NCBI GenBank assembly: GCA_963719025.1
Contig: CAVRBK010000046.1
Coordinates: forward strand, 1-16,987
DNA: 16,987 nt
Origin: Thiosocius sp963719025
GTDB taxonomy: Bacteria > Pseudomonadota > Gammaproteobacteria > Chromatiales > Chromatiaceae
Direction of reading: 5' to 3'
Shown: piece by piece, positions 7,629-16,226 of the stretch
How positions within the stretch are numbered: position 1 is the stretch's first letter
Layout of the letters: every line of letters begins with the position of its first letter
Program-made: the position numbers and the translations under genes
Notes under the pieces: generated by a model
What the model saw: the letters and a program-made list of their open reading frames with translations, nothing else
What the model was told of the DNA's origin: nothing
Databases searched by the model: none

Positions 7629-8366
7629 ATGCCAAGAGCCCATCGTTGCTTTGTACCCGGCTGCGTCTGGCACATCACGCATCGCTGTCACCAGCGTGAA
7701 TTCCTTTTGAAGTTTGCCCGGGATCGACGTCGCTGGCTTCACTGGTTGTTCGAGGCAAAGAAAAGATACGGCCTATGCATGCTCAACTACGCGGCCACTT
7801 CGAACCACGTCCATCTTCTGGTACTCGACAGGGGCAAAGGCGAAATTGCTCGCGCCATGCAACTTGCCGCCGGCCGTACCGGGCAGGAATACAACCGGCG
7901 CAAGGGTAGGAAAGGCGCGTTCTGGGAGGATCGCTACCACGCGGCTGCTGTCGACACCGAGCATTATCTCGCCCGATGCCTGGTCTACATCGACCTGAAC
8001 ATGGTTCGAGCGGGTGTTGTGGATCATCCGGCGCAATGGGGCGAATGTGGATACCAGGAGATCCTGCAACCGCCCTGCCGCTACGGTATCACTGACATGT
8101 CGGCATTGACCGGGTTGTTGGGCTTCAATGCCTGCTCGGAAATGCAGCAAGCACGTGCGACGTGGATCGAACAGGCTCTGCGGGGCAAAACACTTCATCG
8201 GGAAGCCTATTGGTCGGAAAGCCTTGCCGTCGGAGGGCCGGCCTTTGTCGAAAGTGTGAAGGTCAAACTGGGCATCGGCGCGCGCTATCGGACAGTGCAG
8301 TGCGACCGCGACGTCCACTACCTGAAAGATGCCGCAGCCGACTACCTCTTGGAAACGGACACGTGA
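7629..8366 (+). CDS. REP-associated tyrosine transposase (RAYT, IS200-like Y1)
   Basis: A 245-residue single-strand DNA transposase of the Y1/HUH superfamily, RAYT (TnpA_REP) branch. These enzymes nick and join at REP-type hairpins next to their own gene. The N-terminus VWHITHRCHQREFL is family-typical. The metal-binding HUH motif is HVH at residues 60-62 (SNHVHLLV). The block GAFWEDRYHA then YLARCLVYIDLNMVRAGVV holds the probable nucleophile Y120, and both motifs look intact. The start ATG at 7629 has a strong site, AAGGAGGG (7615-7622), six bases away. A frame extension to 7605 is rejected because it would include that site. The gene is flanked by GGTC-S-GACC repeats on both sides and sits alone between icd and thiC. 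It lacks terminal inverted repeats of a normal insertion sequence, as expected for a domesticated, non-self-moving RAYT. Confidence 0.92.
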   Translation: MPRAHRCFVPGCVWHITHRCHQREFLLKFARDRRRWLHWLFEAKKRYGLCMLNYAATSNHVHLLVLDRGKGEIARAMQLAAGRTGQEYNRRKGRKGAFWEDRYHAAAVDTEHYLARCLVYIDLNMVRAGVVDHPAQWGECGYQEILQPPCRYGITDMSALTGLLGFNACSEMQQARATWIEQALRGKTLHREAYWSESLAVGGPAFVESVKVKLGIGARYRTVQCDRDVHYLKDAAADYLLETDT

Positions 8367-8406
8367 ATGGTCCTCCTAAGCGCAAATACGCCACAACGTA
8401 GGCGCC

Positions 8407-8502
8407 GGTGTTAAATACAATCAATGTGTTGCGCTGGTCCGACCCCTTGGTATTGGTGTTAAATACAATCAATGTGTTGCGCTGGTCCGACCCCTTGGTA
8501 TT
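8407..8502. repeat. Perfect 48-bp tandem duplication right of the RAYT gene
   Basis: Two identical 48-base units abut exactly (8407-8454, 8455-8502). Each runs from GGTGTTAAATACAATCAATG to CCTTGGTATT and contains GGTCCGACCC (8436-8445 and 8484-8493). That core is the reverse complement of the GGGTCGGACC core left of the RAYT gene. The lack of any difference suggests a very recent duplication. The stretch between the repeats and the thiC stop (8503-8617) holds nothing I recognise, and no thiC terminator. Confidence 0.9.
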
Positions 8503-8617
8503 GGTACGGTCGCCCATCACCGAAGTCCAGGTATTCTCGGTCGGAGTCGATGCGTCACGACCAGAGCAACGTTCGCTTCGCTCAGCGTATTCGACGCCGC
8601 CCCCTCTGCGTTCAGGC

Positions 8618-10511
<1,894 letters not shown>

Positions 10512-10517
10512 TTGGTG

Positions 10518-10544
10518 TTGTCTCCTGGGCGAAGGTGGAGACAA
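10518..10544 (-). promoter_or_regulatory. SD-sequestering hairpin of the thiC leader
   Basis: Read on the minus strand: TTGTCTCC, an 11-base loop, GGAGACAA. This perfect 8-bp stem locks up the GGAG that serves as the thiC ribosome-binding site, ten bases before the ATG at 10511. It lies just after the TPP aptamer and is the natural OFF structure of a translation-type riboswitch. Confidence 0.75.
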
Positions 10545-10560
10545 GAACGACACTTGACTC

Positions 10561-10640
10561 AGCTTCCCTCCGCCGGTGCTGACCGGATCAGGTTCCAAGG
10601 GTATTTCTCAGCCCGCCGGCATCGGCAGGCACCCCCAGCT
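10561..10640 (-). promoter_or_regulatory. TPP (THI-box) riboswitch aptamer
   Basis: The minus strand shows the conserved THI-box elements in order: GGGGGTGCC, a variable arm (TGCCGATGCCGGCGG), CTGAGA, ACCCTT, GAACCTGATC, CGG, and finally GGAGGGAAGCTG. The 5' AGCT (10637-10640) and 3' AGCT (10561-10564) can close the P1 stem. Thiamine pyrophosphate binding is expected to shut down thiC. The element is followed by a hairpin over the ribosome-binding site and not by a terminator, so control is probably at translation. TATACC (10647-10652, minus strand) could be the -10 of its promoter, but no convincing -35 is seen. Confidence 0.95.
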
Positions 10641-10938
10641 TGGTTTGGTATACCCGACTGTACCAGTGAGATATGCCCTTCACCACCACCGAATTCCATG
10701 TCGCAACCAGGGCTTGTGCCCGTCGCAAGGGCCGCCGCTCGACCCTGCGGCGTGTCTCAGGCGAAATCCATCCCGCCGCACATCGTGTTCGCAGGCAAGG
10801 CACGGCCCTCACCCAGCCATCAGAAAACTTCATGCTTGCTTAAAAAGCTTCCGATGCTCAAGGACTTGCCCGATTTCACCCCACGCCGTAGGCTAGCCGC
10901 CTGCATTTAATTGTCTGACCATCACCCCGGAGTCCGGA
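10641..10938. other. Divergent control region between thiC and the PIMT-like gene
   Basis: About 300 bases with no supportable gene; frames that cross it show no family resemblance. It must carry the leftward thiC promoter (weak candidate -10 at 10647-10652) and the rightward promoter at 10866-10894, listed separately. No other repeat or regulator site is recognised. Confidence 0.5.
10866..10894 (+). promoter_or_regulatory. Candidate sigma-70 promoter of the PIMT-like operon
   Basis: TTGCCC (10866-10871), a 17-base spacer and TAGGCT (10889-10894) resemble -35 and -10 elements. Transcription would start near 10901, about 38 bases before the ATG at 10939. The match is partial (4/6 and 3/6 to consensus); spacing and position are the best support. 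Confidence 0.4.
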
Positions 10939-11601
10939 ATGCTCGCCAACGATCTCGAAACCGCCCGCTTCAACATGATCGCGCAACAGATCCGGCCATG
11001 GGAGGTCATCGACGAGCGTGTGCTCGCGGTACTCGAGAACACTCCCCGCGAGCACTTCGTGGATGCCGCCTACAGCGGGCTGGCCTTTGCCGACGTGGCT
11101 GTACCGATCGGCGAGGGACAGAGCATGATGAAACCGGTCCAGGAAGGCCGCATGCTGCAGGCGCTCAATGTCCAGCCCGCAGACAGCGTCTTCGAGATCG
11201 GCACCGGCAGCGGGTTCATGACGGCCTGCCTGTCGAAACTCGGCGGCTCGGTTACCAGCTACGAGATCCACCCGGCATTGACCACCCAGGCGGCCGGTCA
11301 CCTCGCGGCACTTGGCCTCGACAATGCCGAACTGGTCAGCGGCGATGGCTTCAATGCCAGCCTGGCACCCGCGGGCGTGGACGTGATCGCCGTCACCGGG
11401 TCGGTGCCCGTCTACCCGCAGGCGCTCGAAGAACTGCTGGCACCGGGCGGCCGCATGTTCGTCGTGGTTGGCGAGGAACCGGCGATGACCGCCATGCTGG
11501 TCAGCCGTAACGCGGATGGTGAGATCTGGAAAGAAAAGCTGTTCGAAACCGTGCTGCCATCGCTCAGGAACGCCCCGCAGGCGGATCACTTTGTCTTCTG
11601 A
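10939..11601 (+). CDS. PIMT-like SAM methyltransferase (Pcm paralogue)
   Basis: A 220-residue cytoplasmic methyltransferase of the protein-L-isoaspartate O-methyltransferase family. The SAM-binding motif I is VFEIGTGSGF (about residues 84-93). E109 at the end of the next strand (VTSYEIHP) is the likely ribose-binding acid. The canonical substrate loop of true PIMTs, GHGQTISQP, is here GEGQSMMKP (58-66), so it lacks the conserved His and the T-I-S segment. Repair of isoaspartate is therefore uncertain, and a different substrate is possible. The start has CGGAG (10928-10932) six bases upstream. The rhodanese gene follows after 14 bases. This PIMT-like/rhodanese pair near thiC and waaA is, from memory, a recurring gammaproteobacterial arrangement, usually with tolC next; no tolC is present here. 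Confidence 0.85.
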   Translation: MLANDLETARFNMIAQQIRPWEVIDERVLAVLENTPREHFVDAAYSGLAFADVAVPIGEGQSMMKPVQEGRMLQALNVQPADSVFEIGTGSGFMTACLSKLGGSVTSYEIHPALTTQAAGHLAALGLDNAELVSGDGFNASLAPAGVDVIAVTGSVPVYPQALEELLAPGGRMFVVVGEEPAMTAMLVSRNADGEIWKEKLFETVLPSLRNAPQADHFVF

Positions 11602-11615
11602 TCTGTCGGACTGCG

Positions 11616-11936
11616 ATGCGTGACCTCAGCGCCATCCAGCTGCGCGACCATCTTGCCAGCAGCGACAGCAACCCGCTGTTGCTCGACGTGCGCGAGCCCT
11701 GGGAATACCAGCGCTGCCACATCGAGGGATCGCAGCTGATCCCGATGGGCCAGCTGACCAGCGCACTGAATGCCCTCGACCCACAGCGCGAGACCGTGGT
11801 CATCTGTCACCACGGCATCCGCAGCCGCCAGGTGGCGATGTACCTCGACCATCGGGGCTTCAGCAATGTGATCAATCTCGCCGGTGGCGTGGAGGCATGG
11901 GCGCGCGATGTCGACCTTGACATGGCGACCTACTGA
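11616..11936 (+). CDS. Single-domain rhodanese-like sulfurtransferase
   Basis: A 106-residue rhodanese domain protein of the short, cytoplasmic GlpE-like type. Family marks are LLLDVREPWEY (about residues 21-31), HIEGSQLIPMG, and the active-site loop CHHGIRS (64-70) with the persulfide-forming Cys64, followed by LAGGVEAWA. The six-residue loop indicates sulfur and not phosphate chemistry. The donor and acceptor are unknown. It sits second in a compact plus-strand operon, 14 bases after the PIMT-like gene and 6 bases before the hemerythrin gene, with only a weak Shine-Dalgarno, so coupled translation is likely. Confidence 0.92.
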   Translation: MRDLSAIQLRDHLASSDSNPLLLDVREPWEYQRCHIEGSQLIPMGQLTSALNALDPQRETVVICHHGIRSRQVAMYLDHRGFSNVINLAGGVEAWARDVDLDMATY

Positions 11937-11942
11937 GCCGCC

Positions 11943-12452
11943 ATGTCACTCCTGACATCAGCAGCACCGGATTTCACCGACCCACTGGGCATGCTGTCGG
12001 CCTGTCATCAGCGGATGCTGGGATTCTGCGAGCTGCTCGAACGCCTGCCGGACTGGATCGTTGAAAACGGGGTCGATGCCGAAGCCACCACGGCCGCGCA
12101 GCGGATTATCCGTTATTTCGATACCGCGGGCCGGCTGCACCACCAGGACGAGGAGCAGGACCTGTTCCCGATGCTGATCAATGACCCCAAACTTGGGGTC
12201 CTGATCGCCGAGCTCAGAGCGCAACACGCCGACCTTGAGCAGTACTGGCAGGCATTGCGTGGGCCGCTCGTGACGCTGGTGGAGAAAAGCGAAAACCCAG
12301 CGGGACTCGCCGCCAGCATCGCACCGTTCTGCGCAGCCTACCGCGCGCATATCGAACGCGAGGAGACGCAGCTCCTGCCCAGGGCGAGATCCCTGCTCGA
12401 TGCCACCCAGCAGGCGCTGCTCGGCGAGTACATGGCCCAGCGCCGGCAGTAA
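11943..12452 (+). CDS. Hemerythrin (HHE-domain) protein
   Basis: A 169-residue soluble four-helix protein with a hemerythrin/HHE cation-binding fold, expected to hold a di-iron centre that binds oxygen or senses or stores iron or NO. Candidate ligands lie in the right order: H22 (ACHQRM), H66/H67 with E70/E71 (RLHHQDEE), H95 with E99 (QHADLE), and H136 with E140 (HIEREE). Length fits a single domain without fused signalling parts. The start at 11943 follows the rhodanese stop by 6 bases, without a clear Shine-Dalgarno of its own. It is the last gene of the operon; the hairpin at 12475-12500 lies just beyond. Confidence 0.88.
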   Translation: MSLLTSAAPDFTDPLGMLSACHQRMLGFCELLERLPDWIVENGVDAEATTAAQRIIRYFDTAGRLHHQDEEQDLFPMLINDPKLGVLIAELRAQHADLEQYWQALRGPLVTLVEKSENPAGLAASIAPFCAAYRAHIEREETQLLPRARSLLDATQQALLGEYMAQRRQ

Positions 12453-12474
12453 AACTGGCTTCGCGGGCCAGACG

Positions 12475-12500
12475 AAAAAGCCCCGCACGTGGCGGGGCTT
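12475..12500 (-). terminator. Intrinsic terminator of the repeat-protein gene, possibly shared
   Basis: A perfect 9-bp stem, AAGCCCCGC / GCGGGGCTT, with loop ACGTG. On the minus strand it runs into TTTTT, a clear terminator for the gene ending at 12532. On the plus strand only two T follow directly (GCTTTT comes six bases later), so it may weakly end the hemerythrin operon too. Confidence 0.88.
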
Positions 12501-12531
12501 GATCGCTTTTACCGGCGTTTTTACAGACGCC

Positions 12532-13932
12532 TCAGATCTTCAGACCCAACGACTGCAGCGTGCTCAGGGTCAGCCCACCACGCTCCAAGCCCTTGGCGCG
12601 TTGATAGTCATCCAGGGCACGCATGGTCTGGGCACCGACCTGGCCATCGATAGGCCCCGGCTCGAAACCTGCGGCCTTCAGCGCGTTCTGCAGATCGGTC
12701 ATGATACCCGGCGTCATGTTGGTCTCGCACAACACGCTGCGCCACTCGAGGCGTTCGTCGCTGACCTTCACCCGCTTGGCGACAGTCTCGATAACCGCCG
12801 GGATATCGATCTGCTTCTTTTCAGCGGCCTTGACCAGCTTGCTCACCTTGAGCATCTTGTACTCCGCCGGGATCTCGACCTCGCGGATGCCCGCGTCGAC
12901 CTTCAGCTTGCGCTGTTTTACCGTGACCATCTTGGCCGGGGTTTCGCGCAGGCAGATCGTATTGCCGGTGAACTTGCCATTTGGCTTGTCCTGCCAGTCC
13001 GGGTGCCAGAGGAATTTCGCATCGGCGACTTTCACGGTCTTGGCCAGGGTCGCGTAGGTCGGCTCGACCTTGATCCTGCGCTCCTGGGCCGGCTTGACCA
13101 GCTTGCTGACGCGCTGAACCGCGTACTCGGCCGGGATCTCGATCTCCTGGGTGGTTGCCGCAGACTTGATCACCTTGCGCTCGACGGTTTTGTACTGCGC
13201 CGGAATCTCGATCAGGCAGACGATCTCACCGGTAGAGTTGTCGATACGCTCGACCAGGCCACGACCGGTCTTCCATGCCGTGGTCGCGGGCTTGATCAGC
13301 ACCTTCTCGACCACGGTATCGAATACCGCCGGGACCTCGACGACCTGCTTGCTCGCCTCTTTCACCAGCACCTTCTCTTCGGCCCACTCGTAGGCAGCCG
13401 GCTCGACCTCGACCTTTTCGAACGCGGCCGTCTTGAGTACCTTCACCTCTTCCTGCTTGTACTGCGCCGGGACGTAGTACTCGCTCAGGCAACTGCCGAC
13501 CGGCAGATCGCCGAGCTTGACACCACTGCTGTCGATTGCGGCCAACAGCGCGGGGCTGGCAGGCAGGGACTTGCGCGACTTTCCGGCCAGCCACTTCTGC
13601 TCTGCGGGAACCAGTTCGACCGTTTCGGTCGCCTCTTCGTATTGGGCCGGCACCGGCACAATCTTCTTTGCAGCCTCTTTCACGAGGACTTTTTCTTCGA
13701 CCAGCTGGTATTTTGCCGGCGCGGTTTCATAGCGGGCGGACGCCTCGCGCACCGTGACATCGACGTTTTCGGTCTTGTACTGCGCGGGAATGACCACCTT
13801 TGCGTAGCATTCGCCGGGCTTCGCGTTGGGCAGGGTTGTGGTCGCGTCGACCGGTGCTGCCAGGCCTGGCATCGAAAATGCCGCGATCACCGCAGCCAGA
13901 CAGGTTTTTTGAAACATCTTGCGTGACTCCAT
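12532..13932 (-). CDS. Secreted PA-x-Y repeat protein with peptidoglycan-binding domain
   Basis: A 466-residue protein with a cleavable signal peptide (n-region MESRKMFQK, then hydrophobic TCLAAVIAAFSMPGLA, likely cut before APVDA). The middle holds four units of about 80 residues. Each opens with a Cys-bearing strand (GECYAKVVIPAQYK, GSCLSEYYVPAQYK, EIVCLIEIPAQYK, NTICLRETPAK) and ends near a Trp. Each unit has three sub-repeats of the type (V/I)PA-x-Y/F followed by EEKVLVKEA-like strands. The last 60 residues form a PG_binding_1 domain (MTDLQNALKAAGFEPGPIDG, then TMRALDDYQRAKGL). Function is unknown; a periplasmic or outer-surface role bound to the cell wall is inferred. The start at 13932 has GGAG eight bases upstream; ATG 13917 also has GGAG at nine and cannot be excluded. 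The 258-base gap upstream has no gene. TTGCGA and TATGCT with a short 15-base spacer is a weak promoter candidate there. Confidence 0.85.
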   Translation of the reverse strand: MESRKMFQKTCLAAVIAAFSMPGLAAPVDATTTLPNAKPGECYAKVVIPAQYKTENVDVTVREASARYETAPAKYQLVEEKVLVKEAAKKIVPVPAQYEEATETVELVPAEQKWLAGKSRKSLPASPALLAAIDSSGVKLGDLPVGSCLSEYYVPAQYKQEEVKVLKTAAFEKVEVEPAAYEWAEEKVLVKEASKQVVEVPAVFDTVVEKVLIKPATTAWKTGRGLVERIDNSTGEIVCLIEIPAQYKTVERKVIKSAATTQEIEIPAEYAVQRVSKLVKPAQERRIKVEPTYATLAKTVKVADAKFLWHPDWQDKPNGKFTGNTICLRETPAKMVTVKQRKLKVDAGIREVEIPAEYKMLKVSKLVKAAEKKQIDIPAVIETVAKRVKVSDERLEWRSVLCETNMTPGIMTDLQNALKAAGFEPGPIDGQVGAQTMRALDDYQRAKGLERGGLTLSTLQSLGLKI

Positions 13933-14190
13933 GCAGGGTTCTCCAGGTACTACGTCAGTGCAGATTTTTGCCGAATGCTCAGGTAGCGCGCCGTAAGACA
14001 CTCCGGTCACGCGGACGCACGCCATCACACCATTTTCCTCGCCGCCGCAGTTTGCCGCGGCGCCGGGAACGCGGGTTGTATCACATATTCGAGCATAAGA
14101 TTCGGTACTGGATCGCAAGATCAGGCCTGGGTATTCCGATCTGCATCACGGCCAGCCGAAAGTGCCTGGACAAAAACGGCGGCGGAGACC

Positions 14191-15447
14191 TCAGTGCAAC
14201 GGCAACAGGGCGAGCAGGCGCGCCAGCGCACCACGATTCTGCTCCACCACGCGACGTCCGTTTTCACCAACCTCGGCGCGCCGGCTCGCATCCTCGAACC
14301 AGTCCGCCACCAACCCACCGAGTTGTGCCTCGGACTGCACCTGTTGTGCCGCGTCCTGCTCGAGCAGCATCTGGCTGATGGTCGAGAAATTGAACACATG
14401 CGGCCCAAAACACACCGCCACCCCCTGCGCCGAGGCCTCGAGCATGTTGTGCCCCCCGGTATTCACCAGGCTGCCACCGATAAAGGCGACATCGGCCGAA
14501 CCCAGCAACACCGGCAACTCACCCATCGTGTCACCAAGATAGACCTGCGTTTCGGCACTGTAGTCGCCAGTGCGCGACCGTCGTGCCATGCGCAGGCGCT
14601 CGCGCTTGCACAGGCCACCCACGCGCTCGAAACGTTCCGGATGCCGCGGCACGAGTACCAGCAGGGCGTTGGGAAAACGCGACAGCACATGATGATGGGC
14701 AAACAGGACCAGCTCATCCTCGCCCTCGTGCGTGCTGCCCGCCACCCAGACCGGGCGCCCGCCCCACTCGCGGCGCAGCACCTCGACCTGTTCCTCGAGA
14801 CTGGCCGGGATGTGCATATCGAACTTGATGCTGCCGGTAACGCTGATGTTTTCGGGCGCGACACCCAGGTCGCGAAAGCGCCCGGCATCGGCCTCCGCCT
14901 GTGCCGCGACATGATCGATACGCTCGAAGGTGTCGCGGCCGAACCGCCCAAGCCGCGCATAACGTCGTGCCGACTTTTCCGACAGGCGGGCATTCGCCAG
15001 CACGCTGTAGACACCCTGTTGACGGCAGGCGTACAACAGGTTTGGCCAGATCTCGGTCTCGACCATCAGCAGTACGCGCGGCCGCACACGGCGGATGAAC
15101 CCGGTGAGCGCGGTCGGCAGGTCATACGGAAAATAGACATGGAAGACCTGCTCCCCGAGCTGCTCGCGCACCCGCGCCGAGCCGGTCGGCGTGGTTGTCG
15201 TCACGGTAATCGGCAGCTTCGGATGATCGTCCAGCAGCTGGCGGATCAGCGGCAACACGGCCTGCACCTCGCCGACCGATACGGCATGGATCCATACCCC
15301 GCCCCAGCTGTCGGGCCGGCGAAACCACCCGAGTCGTTCGTTCCAGCGTCGGCGGTACGCCGGTGCCTTGATACTGCGCCAGAGCAGGCGCAGAAACACC
15401 AGCGGCAGCAACAGGTACAGCAGCAGGGTATAGATCGCGCGGACCAT
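14191..15447 (-). CDS. waaA: Kdo transferase WaaA
   Basis: A 418-residue 3-deoxy-D-manno-octulosonate transferase (GT30, GT-B fold), which adds Kdo from CMP-Kdo to lipid IVA at the inner membrane's cytoplasmic face. An N-terminal membrane anchor is seen at about residues 5-22 (IYTLLLYLLLPLVFLRLL). The catalytic Glu60 lies in HAVSVGEVQA. Further family blocks are VETEIWPNLL, NARLSEKSARRY, GSIKFDM, HEGEDELVL, PRHPERFERV and FIGGSLVNTGGHNMLEA with the CMP-binding region near the C-terminus. The start ATG overlaps the TGA of the aldo/keto reductase gene by one base (TGATG), so translation is coupled. Length is normal (about 420). It is the last gene of the leftward operon. No terminator is visible after it. 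Confidence 0.96.
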   Translation of the reverse strand: MVRAIYTLLLYLLLPLVFLRLLWRSIKAPAYRRRWNERLGWFRRPDSWGGVWIHAVSVGEVQAVLPLIRQLLDDHPKLPITVTTTTPTGSARVREQLGEQVFHVYFPYDLPTALTGFIRRVRPRVLLMVETEIWPNLLYACRQQGVYSVLANARLSEKSARRYARLGRFGRDTFERIDHVAAQAEADAGRFRDLGVAPENISVTGSIKFDMHIPASLEEQVEVLRREWGGRPVWVAGSTHEGEDELVLFAHHHVLSRFPNALLVLVPRHPERFERVGGLCKRERLRMARRSRTGDYSAETQVYLGDTMGELPVLLGSADVAFIGGSLVNTGGHNMLEASAQGVAVCFGPHVFNFSTISQMLLEQDAAQQVQSEAQLGGLVADWFEDASRRAEVGENGRRVVEQNRGALARLLALLPLH

Positions 15448-16226
15448 CAGGCCGCCGCCAATGCCCGCTGCAGGGCCTTGATATTGCTGCGCAGATGGGC
15501 CGGGTTGATGGTGCCGACGATCATGCTCGACACCCCCGGCTGGGCGAACACGTGCGCAAACGAGCGCTCGACACCAGCCGCGCCGACGTGCCCGCTCATC
15601 AGGCCCTTCTTGATCAACACGCCCTTGTGCTGCGCCTGCGCGGCCTGCAGCACCGGCAGCTCGTCGTCGTAGTCGAGGTTGCAGGTCGCCATCACGACGT
15701 CCATCTCCTGCACCGTGAGCAGACCGCCCTCGATCGTCTTGCTGGACATGCCGTGCGCACGAATCAGGCCGCGCCGCTTGAGTTCGCGCAGGGCATCCAG
15801 CGCGCCCTCGTGCTGCAGGATCCGCAGATCGTCGCCATCGGAGTGGATCAACACACAGTCCAGCACGTCTGTCTGCAGGGTGCGCAGGCTGTGTTCGACG
15901 GTTGCCACCGTATGCTCAAAGCTGAAGTCGAAACGCGACTGGCCGTTTTCGAAGATCTCCCCGACCTTGGACACGATCAGCCAGTCGTCGCGGCGCGCGC
16001 CCAGCAGCTGGCCGAGGCGCTGCTGACTGCTGCCGTAGGCCGGCGCGGTGTCGAGCAGATTGATGCCCAGCTCCGACGCCAGATCGAGGATGGCGAGGAC
16101 CTGGCTGTCGTCGGGCAGGTCGAAACCACTCGGGTACTTGACCTGTTGATTGCGGCCGAACTTGACCGTTCCCAGGCCCAGCGGACTGACCATCATCCCG
16201 GTATCGCCGAGCGGCCTCAGCTCCAT
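15447..16226 (-). CDS. Aldo/keto reductase
   Basis: A 259-residue cytosolic NAD(P)H-dependent oxidoreductase of the aldo/keto reductase family. All four catalytic residues can be placed: D59 and Y64 (LLDTAPAYG), K87 (IVSKVG) and H128 (LIHSDG). N-terminal LRPLGDTGMMVSPLGLGTVK and C-terminal SSMIVGTINPAHL are family-typical. It is somewhat shorter than the usual 300-330 residues, as in several family members of this type. The ATG at 16226 has GAGG upstream and lies inside the end of the FAD oxidoreductase gene (10-base overlap). A longer frame reaching 16541 is rejected because it only mirrors that gene. The substrate is unknown. Confidence 0.9.
   Translation of the reverse strand: MELRPLGDTGMMVSPLGLGTVKFGRNQQVKYPSGFDLPDDSQVLAILDLASELGINLLDTAPAYGSSQQRLGQLLGARRDDWLIVSKVGEIFENGQSRFDFSFEHTVATVEHSLRTLQTDVLDCVLIHSDGDDLRILQHEGALDALRELKRRGLIRAHGMSSKTIEGGLLTVQEMDVVMATCNLDYDDELPVLQAAQAQHKGVLIKKGLMSGHVGAAGVERSFAHVFAQPGVSSMIVGTINPAHLRSNIKALQRALAAA

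Noticed and set aside
8263..8520. Minus-strand frame encoding a duplicated peptide NTKGSDQRNTLIVFNT
   Set aside because: It is only the translation of the 48-bp tandem repeat plus the antisense end of the transposase gene; there is no family match.
12400..13926. Long plus-strand frame of 508 codons
   Set aside because: It is antisense to the repeat-protein gene, whose signal peptide, repeats, peptidoglycan-binding domain and terminator are all on the minus strand.
14194..15672. Long plus-strand frame of 492 codons
   Set aside because: Antisense shadow of waaA in GC-rich DNA; its composition is rich in Gln, Arg and His, with no recognisable domain.
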